Shown here: positions 23,601 through 32,600 of the stretch, in pieces
Numbering within the stretch: position 1 is the first letter of the stretch
Layout: each line of letters starts with the position of its first letter
Assembly (NCBI GenBank): GCA_963556495.2
Contig: OY747704.1
Span: forward strand, 6,312,501-6,376,500
Direction of reading: 5' to 3'
Origin: Valencia hispanica
Taxonomy: Eukaryota; Chordata; Actinopteri; Cyprinodontiformes; Valenciidae
DNA length: 64,000 nt
The notes under the pieces: model-generated
The model's database searches: none
Seen by the model: only the letters and a program-made list of their open reading frames with translations
What the model was told of the DNA's origin: nothing
Translations under genes and position numbers: made by a program

Positions 23601-26600
23601 TAGTGACTTTATATAGTAACATATTAGATTGCCAAAAAATGCTAACTGAATAAAGTTTAAATTGTTGAAATAAAATAAAGGCGATTTAGCAGCTGAAACG
23701 GAATCATACAGAGGTCATCTTACTTACTGGTGATTCCCTCTGACATGATGTCTGTCATCTTACAGCATGATGCAACCATCTTCATGCTCAGCCTGTCCAC
23801 CACCAGCACCTACAGCACAGTTCCACATGGCAAAGAGAAGATCAGCATTTCATTTAACGTCACACTGAAGAACAATGTTTGGTGAAAAATGTGATCAGAG
23901 AAACAGAAATAATACCTTCCATTTTCCTTTTTCTCTCGCCTTCTTGATCACATTGTTCATTATCTCTGTAGAGTTAAGAGTCAGAAGGTCAAAAGTTCAA
24001 TATGTTAATTCACCATCAAATCAAACTAAATGCCAAAGTGGCTCTGTTGTAGGGCTGGGCAATAAATCGATTTTATCGATTAATTCGAATTTGCGTTCCG
24101 TTCAAGAGGATTTATTTTTGGGAAAATCGAGATTTACTTCCCCACTACTCTCTTGGGCTTCTGTAGTTTGGAGTAAGATCAGCTCGTCCGTGTCTTGCAA
24201 CGCGTAGACGTCAAAATGGCAACTAGCAAAGAGGAGCTTTTTCCCAAAAAAGGGAAAGTTTCTTTAACTATATGGAACTGGTTCGGTTTTGCAATATCAG
24301 ACTTGGAGCAACAAACAGCACGCTGCAAAATCTGTTTGAAGGCTGTTGCTACCAAAGGTGGGAGTAATATGAATTTGTTTCAACACCTGAAACAGAGGCA
24401 CTCCTTCGAGTGGGAGAAGTGCTGCTCTCTACGAGATGCTCAAGCAAGCAGCAGCTCACAAAACACAGCCAAAAGACAAGCCACCATAGGGGAATCATTT
24501 TCACACTGTGTCCCTTATGATAAGATGGGTGTCCAGTGGAAAGTGATCAATAAATAAAAAAAATCGATTAAAATCGGAAATCAGATTTGGTGTGAAAAAA
24601 TCTGAGATTTTTATTTTTAGGCCATATCGCCCAGCTCTGTTGTAATTGAGGTTTCTAGCATAGAAAGCAATAGTTGGGCTTTACATCATTATTTTTACTC
24701 TCCAGACATCAGTCAACAAAAACGCACAACAAAGTAAAGCTTAAAAAATCTTGACTTACATAAAAATAATAATGCAATTCTTGGGATTGGTAGTAACATT
24801 AGAAAACCTAACCTAGTGTAAACAGTGCCGAACATTTCTCTCTTTTTGGCCTTCAACATTATCCGTGACACTTGTTTCAGCGATGTTTGTTTCAGATCTT
24901 GTGATAAGTTTTAACATCTTTATACATTCATAATTAAAAGAAACTAAAACTGAACAAAGTCAACAAGATCATTGTTTTAGTGATCTCACCATCTAAAATG
25001 ACTATTGGGGGTAAATGACAATCCAGCTGTCTGGGTAATGGATAGATGAGGTAAACAATTTAAAGAAAAGTTCCAGGTGCTTTCCTGTTGTATATGGTAA
25101 CCTCTTTCATGCCCAGCTCTATTGTTTCTGTTTTAGGCAGACAAGCTGGACACAGCTGTGAGCTGAAGAGGAATTATTCACAAAGGGATTCCAAGTCCAT
25201 TCTGTTAGCACCTGCAATGGTGGTAGGGTCAAGAGATCTCCAGTTCAGGGACAGAGAGTTCCAGAGTCATGGTCAGAGTAACGAATGCAAAACGTATGTC
25301 TCCTATAATCTTCGGACTGATAGGATGAACAGGCAATAGGCCCGGATCACAGCACCTCATAAACCTCAGGAACCTTAGGAACCCCAGGGACCTGGAAAGG
25401 ATGTAATGATCCTATAAGGTGAGCCAGTGCTGTCCATGTAACGCTCTGTAAGCCAAGACCAGGACTTTTTATGTAGACTCAGAAATGGAGGGGGAGCCAG
25501 TGTAACTGGATAAGCAGTGGAGTGACATGACCCCCAAAACGTTCTCAAAAGGCCCCATGGAACTGCTTTTCCTGAACCAGTCATGTGATGTTGGCTTTGG
25601 TTCTGTCTGGATCAGCAGAGTTCTGACAACCTCCTGTGGTGGTCATGTGTTCCCAGAGAAACTCTTTGTTTGGAGTTGACACAGGAAAATAAAATTAATA
25701 GAGTCCAGACTACCAATTTTATGTTCCCCTCCAACACCAGGGACCGCCCCGGTGGATAAAAGCTCAACTTTATTTTTCATTATTGTATAATATTATGCTT
25801 TCAGGAGGTGCAACAAAGGAAAAATATATTCAATTTTTCAGCTATTTAAAACACATTTCCGTCCGTGCATTATTGCAGATAAATTTAAGACTCCAACATG
25901 TTTCATTCAGTGAACTACATTTATTACAATAATTTTTTCTATCTTTCCAGCAAACTAAAGGATCAATTTGCAGGTTAAAGGTTTCCTCTTTCAAATTGTA
26001 CACTTTCTATCGTACAACTTTTTTTCTGTTTTTTTTTTTCCGAAGTAGCAAGATCACTTTTAGTAACAGTGACTTCACAGCATCAGTGAGGAGCTGCATC
26101 CATATTTAGAATCAAAATCATTTCATTCTCAATTCCATCTTAGCTATTATCTGTCTCTTATCAGTTTATTCTATACTTCATTTGAGAAAATATGTTGACA
26201 GGGCAACTCCTAGTTGGCCACTCCACATTCTGGCATTTATGGACAACTGAGAGGAACAAGAATAAGAAGAAAGCTATTGTTGGGGGAAACATCATTAGTC
26301 CTCACAAGCCATGTAGGGAACACAGAAAACATGTGCTTTGGTCAGGTGAGACAGAAACTGAACTTTTTGTTCTACATGCAAATCCCTATGTGTGGTGGAA
26401 AACAGCACATGAACCTGAAAACGCCATCCCCACCATGATGCACAGTAGTGACAGCATTATGGTGTGGGAATTATTATTTTCAGCTGGTAGGGGGTAGCTG
26501 GTCAGATCTGACAATGTCATAATCCTATGCAGTTAGAGCTTGGTTTTGTTTTGTCTGACTGATGTGTTCTGGTTCTTGTGTTTTGAGTTATTCCTTTGTT

Positions 26601-29600
26601 TTTGATATTTAGTTCTGTTTTCATAGTGTTCATTTTTGATTAGCTGTAGTTTTGGTTATCATTTTATCAGTTAATTTTCGGTGTCTTCTTCCATTGTTTC
26701 CATGCCATCTTGTCATGGCTCCATTTCCCCTCAGCTCCTTGAATTAGTTTTGATTAGACACACTTGGTCTGTTTCCATTATGAACCTTCCCAGCGGTTTC
26801 TCTTTCTGCTTGCCAGATTCTTCCATTTCCATTCTCTTTTTTTCAGCTCTCTTCTGATGCCATGCCTATTTTCAGCCCTGTGCATCTCCCTGTGTCCTCC
26901 TTGTCTTTGAGTTTTGTTGGACTTTGTGTTTCCTTGTAAATCTCATACGTTGTTTTAGTAAGTCTTCCTCCATGTTATGATTCTGCCATCATCTTCTTGG
27001 GTTTTTGGTCCAACTCCACCACAACAAACAATGACAGAAGATGGATGGAGCTAAATATAGGGCAGTCCTGGAGGAAAAGCTTTTAGAGGCTGCAATAACT
27101 AGAGCCTGGAGCAGAGGTTCACTTTCTAGAAGGACCTACAACACACAGCCAGAGCTATTAAAGGTTTCCCCAAAAAAAACAATGGGCAAACATTTCAGTC
27201 TTTTCATGCACAAAGCTGGGAGTCATACTTCAAGACCTCCTAGCTGTAATCTCAGTGAAAGGTAGTTCTACAAAGTTCTGACTCAGAACAGGGGAATACA
27301 AATGCAAGTCACATTTTTCAGACACAGGTTGTTTACAAAACTGAAAACCATGAATAATTTTCCCTCCTTTTCCATATTCTGCCCCATGTTGTTTAAGTCA
27401 GCTCCATAAAATCACAACTAAATAGACTGAAATAAATTGCAACATGAAAAAATATTAAAAAAACCTGGGTATAAATATTTCCATAAAGCAATGAATGTCA
27501 TGTTGTTATACTTGATTAATCTCTGTGTTAATGATACAAAACCTTTTGCCAGTGACCATGTGATTTGATGAGCAAGATGGGATACTTCATGCTAGTATTG
27601 GTCAGTATGGCCACAAATCTTTGCATTCTTCCACAGCTGGACCTCAAACGTAGAAACTGAATAAGAAGTTCTAACTGTGGCCATCTTCAACTTTGCTAAA
27701 CAATGAGTCTTGTACCCATTGCTGAGACTGATCCTGAAAGTCGTTCTCCAATGGGAGACGACTTCAGTCAGCCATTTCCAGCACTGTGTTTCGGTGTCTG
27801 TCCAATCCGTCAGACAGAGAATGTAGAGACTCAGTAGGAGGGATAGATCCAGCGCAATCACTCCACTAATCTGCTCCCAATCCTCTTACCTCTCCTCTGC
27901 CGCTATTTCTGTTCTCTTTCTGTGTCAGCGGATGTGACATCACATGTAAACAGCCTTATTCTAGCTTACACACACACACACACACACACTGATAAACACA
28001 GTCGGGACATTAAAGTCATCTGAAAGTGAGAAACAAATTACTATATATTAAACAAATATAGAAGTCATTTTGTAATTATTGTCAAAGATTAAAGGAATTG
28101 TCCACAAAAATGTATGATGTGCAGGGTATTCATTCAACTATTATGTATAAAAACAATATGGGACTTGATTTTCTTGGTTATTGTTCTTGTTCTCATCAGA
28201 TCTAGATCACCTTTTATGGCTTTCCATAAGGTTTTCATAAGGTTCTCTTTTTATATATATCTATATCTATAGAAACAGTGTCTTGCCCACGGCCAAAATT
28301 AAATGGATTTAAAGTTAAGCCAACAAAAGCAAATTATGGAAATCTCATAAAGATAAATATGGCTTTGACTGAACAAAAAAATAAATCTATTAAATGTAGT
28401 TTATTAAACATAATACTGATAGGGTCATTATAGTGGGGGACTTCAATATTCATGTGGATACTGAAAGTGATAGCCTAAATGCAGCCTTTAATGCTATTTT
28501 AGACTCAATTAGCTTTACTCTAAAAGTACAGGGATCGTCCCACTCGGGCAAACACACTTTGGACCTTGTACTGACATACGGTATTGAGTGTGAGGAAATA
28601 ACAGTCCACTAACATAACCCGGTCCTGTCTGACCACTTCTTAATAACTTTTGAATTTACTTTAACTGACCATCTTAAATCTGAAAGGAAACTTCATTATA
28701 GTAGAGCTTTATCAGACAATGCTGTAACAATTTTTAAAGAACCTGTTCCATTCTTACTTTCCTTAGTGTCTCAGAGTAACACAGTGGATGGCAGCAATTC
28801 TATCTCTAACCCTTCAGAAATTGATGGTCTGGTTCACAGCGTTACGTCCTCATTGCGTTTGGCATTAGATAGTGTAGCCCCCTTAAAAAAGAAAGTGGCT
28901 AGCCATAGGAGGCTGACTCCTTGGTTCAACGCAGAGTTGCGTACTTTAAAGCAGAATACTAGGAAGTTGGAGAGAAAATGGCGCTCTACACATCTAGAGG
29001 ATTCCTATTTAACATGGAATAACAGTCTATTGCTGTATAAAAAGACCCTTCGACAAGCTAGAACAGCATATTTTTAATCATTAATTGAGGCAAATAAAAA
29101 CAATCCTAGGTTTCTTTTTAGTACAGTTGCCAAACTTACACAGAGTCATAGCTCTGTTGAGCCAACTATTCCCCCAGCTCTTAGCAGTGATGATTTTATG
29201 GGATTCTTCATAAATAAAATTAATTATTTTAAAAATAAAATCATTGGCATCCTCCCAAACATGATTACTTCTTCCTCAGTAAATGAGGCAGCATCGGAAA
29301 GAACTGTAGAACCTCAGTTGTGCTTAGGCTGTTTTGATTCAGTCGAGCTTTCGGAATTATCAAAAATATTAGCCTCATCTAAACCTTCAACTTGTATGTT
29401 GGACCCAATCCCAATCAAATTATTTAAAGAAGTGTTCCATTTGGTTCCTGGCCCCATTTTGGATATGATGAATCTATCCTTAGTAAATGGATACGTACCA
29501 CAGGAATTTAAAATAGCTGTAATTAAACCTTTACTCAAGAAACCTTCCCTTGATCAAGATGACTTAGTGAATTACAGACCTATATCTAACCTTCCTTTCT

Positions 29601-32600
29601 TATCCAAAGTCCTTGAGAAAATTGTTGCTAATCAAGTCTGTGAGCATCTAAACAGTAACGAGCTGTTTGAAGAGTTTCAGTCAGGTTTTAGAGCTCATCA
29701 TAGCACTGAAACAGCACTGGTGAAGGTTACTAATGATATTCTCATGGCCTCAGATAATGGACTGGTGTCTGTTCTGGTTTTGTTAGATCTCAGTGCTGCT
29801 TTTGACACAGTCGATCATAATATTCTCTTGGAAAGGCTTGAACATGTTGCAGGGATCAAAGGAACAGCATTAGGCTGGTTTAAATCATATTTGTCTGATA
29901 GATTCTAGTTTGTTCATCTAAATGATAAATCTTCTTCACTCTCAAGGGTTACTTGTGGAGTTCCACAGGGTTCTGTCCTTGGACCAATTCTTTTCACCAT
30001 ATATATGCTCCCAATTGGTAGAATCATTAGACAGCATGGGACAAATTTCCACAGCTATGCCGATGATACACAACTATATTTATCCATAAATCCTGATGAA
30101 CCCAGTCAGTTAGGTAGATTACAGGCATGTCTGGAAGACATAAAAACATGGATGACCCTAAACTTTTTGCTTTTAAATTCTGACAAGACAGAAGTTGCTG
30201 TCTTTGGACCAGAAGTTCTAAAAAAGAAACTGATTAGTCAATCACTTCATCTGGATGGCATTAAATTGGCCCCCAGTAATAATGTAAAGAACCTCGGCAT
30301 TATTTTTGACCAAGACTTGACATTTAAATCCCATATTAAACAGGTTTCTAGGATTTCTTTCTTTCACCTCCGGAATATTACTAAAATTAGAAACATCCTA
30401 TCCAGGAGTGATGCTGAGAAACTAGTCCATGCATTTGTTACCTCAAGGCTGGACTACTGTAATTCTTTACTATCAGGTAGTCCACAAAATCCTATTAAAA
30501 GCCTTCAGTTGATCCAAAATGCGGCAGCAAGAGTTCTGATGAATATTAAAAAGAGAGATCAATTTCTCCTGTTTTAGCTTCCCTTCATTGGCTCCCTGTT
30601 AAATCCAGAATAGAATTTAAGATCCTTCTTCTTACATACAAAGCCCTTAATAATCAAGCTCCATCATACATCAGAGAGCTAATTGTTCCATATGTTCCTA
30701 ACAGAGCCCTTCGCTCTCAGACAGCAGGTTTACTTGTAGTTCCTAGGATTTCTAAAAGTAGAATGGGAGGCAGATCTTTTAGTTATCAGGCTCCTCTCCT
30801 GTGGAACCAGCTCCCAGCTTTAGTCCGTGAGGCAGACACTCTGTTTACTTTTAAGGCCAGGCTTAAAACTTTCCTTTTTGATAAAGCTTATAGTTAGAGT
30901 GGCTTAGGTCATCCTGAGCTATCTCTGTAGTTATGCTGCTATAGGCTTAGACTGCTGGAGGACAGACTTACCAATTTTGTTCACTCTGCTACTTCCTTTT
31001 CTCCTACTACTCTCCAGTTGTATTACAGTACATTCTGTTATTTCGACTGTTAACTTTGTTTTCTCTGTGTTTTTCTCTCCATAGAAGATATACCTGGTCT
31101 GGTATCCTGCTTGGCTGCAATGCCCTGTCGGACGGGGGCATCAACTGGGATGATCCTCCCAGTAACTGAACATCCACTGTGTCCTGTTATTAACTTTTTA
31201 CTTTCTGTAACATAGAAAGTTCTCTTATATCAGATCTTCTGTTCCTTCTGTGTCTCTGCTCTGTCTTCTCAAACCCCCAGACAGTCGTGGAAGATGGCCG
31301 CTCCTACTGAGCCTGGTTCTGTTGGAGGTTTCTTCCTGTTAAAGGGGAGTTTTTCCTCTCCACCGTCGCTACATGCTTGCTCAGTATGAGGGATTGCTGA
31401 AGGATTGCTGTGGTTGGAAAGTCTGCATCAACGGGGCCCAACCTCACGCCAATGACTGACGCAATCTGCTGGGATTCCTTAAATAGGAAACTTTTTAACT
31501 GATTGGAATGTTTGTATAAATGTATTGAAATGACTTCTTGTTAAGTGCCTTGAGATGACATCTGTTGTGAATTGGCGCTATATAAATAAACTGAATTGAA
31601 ACTGAATTGAAGGTCCATAAAGAGAGGCCAGCCACCTCCATTTGGGAACCTTTAGGTTCATATATTCATAAACACCTAAAATCTGTGACTAAAAGCTTTT
31701 ATATCAAGAAAGGCTTCTTCAAGAAACTTTTCTTGATTTGGATGTTTAACCATACCCCCCACACAACAAGCCCATCCCCGTCTGTGAGTTGCACGGTGTA
31801 GGCATCGTATGAAAAGGTGTTAGGTGTAAACTGATGAACTTATCATCTGATTTGTAACCTGTGATGCTGTGCTGTATTGCATTGGCGATTCTGTCTTTTT
31901 ATATATCGATAAATCAAAATCCTTCATATTAAAGCTGATCAACTGGACTATATTACATTGAAAATAGATTCCTCGTAGCCTAATTATGAGGTTTCTAAAA
32001 CCTTTACTCTGTCTGTGAAAACATAAAACAGTAGGCTACATATTTCTGAGTTTTGTTGACATGAGGACCACCTCAGATTGAGAAAAAAGCACATTTCGAC
32101 TAGTGAAACCTGGATGAAATTATTTCACAGTGACTACACATATTTTAAAACAACTTGTGATGTATGAAATCTTCATATTAAAAAGAGTACTCTAAATTTC
32201 TTTAAAATATCTTTAAAAGCAGTTTATTTACCCAACCATATATTTAGTTCCTAATGTTACTGAATAATTACATAATAAAAAAAGGCGTTTCACAGTGTGT
32301 CTGGCTATGTGTGGGCCAATAGGAGAGGGTTACCCAGCATAACTAGTTTTCATCGTTTTTTTGTGACTACAGGGTGAATCCTTCTGTCTTTACTCTGGGT
32401 GGAGCTGACGTTGAGCTCCTGTTCAGCTAACAGTGGTGCTCATACAGTATCATATTTATAAGGATAATACATCAGAGGAATGCCAAAATAAGGAAGAAAC
32501 AAATAGTAACAAGTTTATTTTGAGGGTGTGAACTTAAATTGAGAATTCCAAATGAGAAGGTATGAACATGAACTAATTCATTGTTGAACTGTTCATTTCT

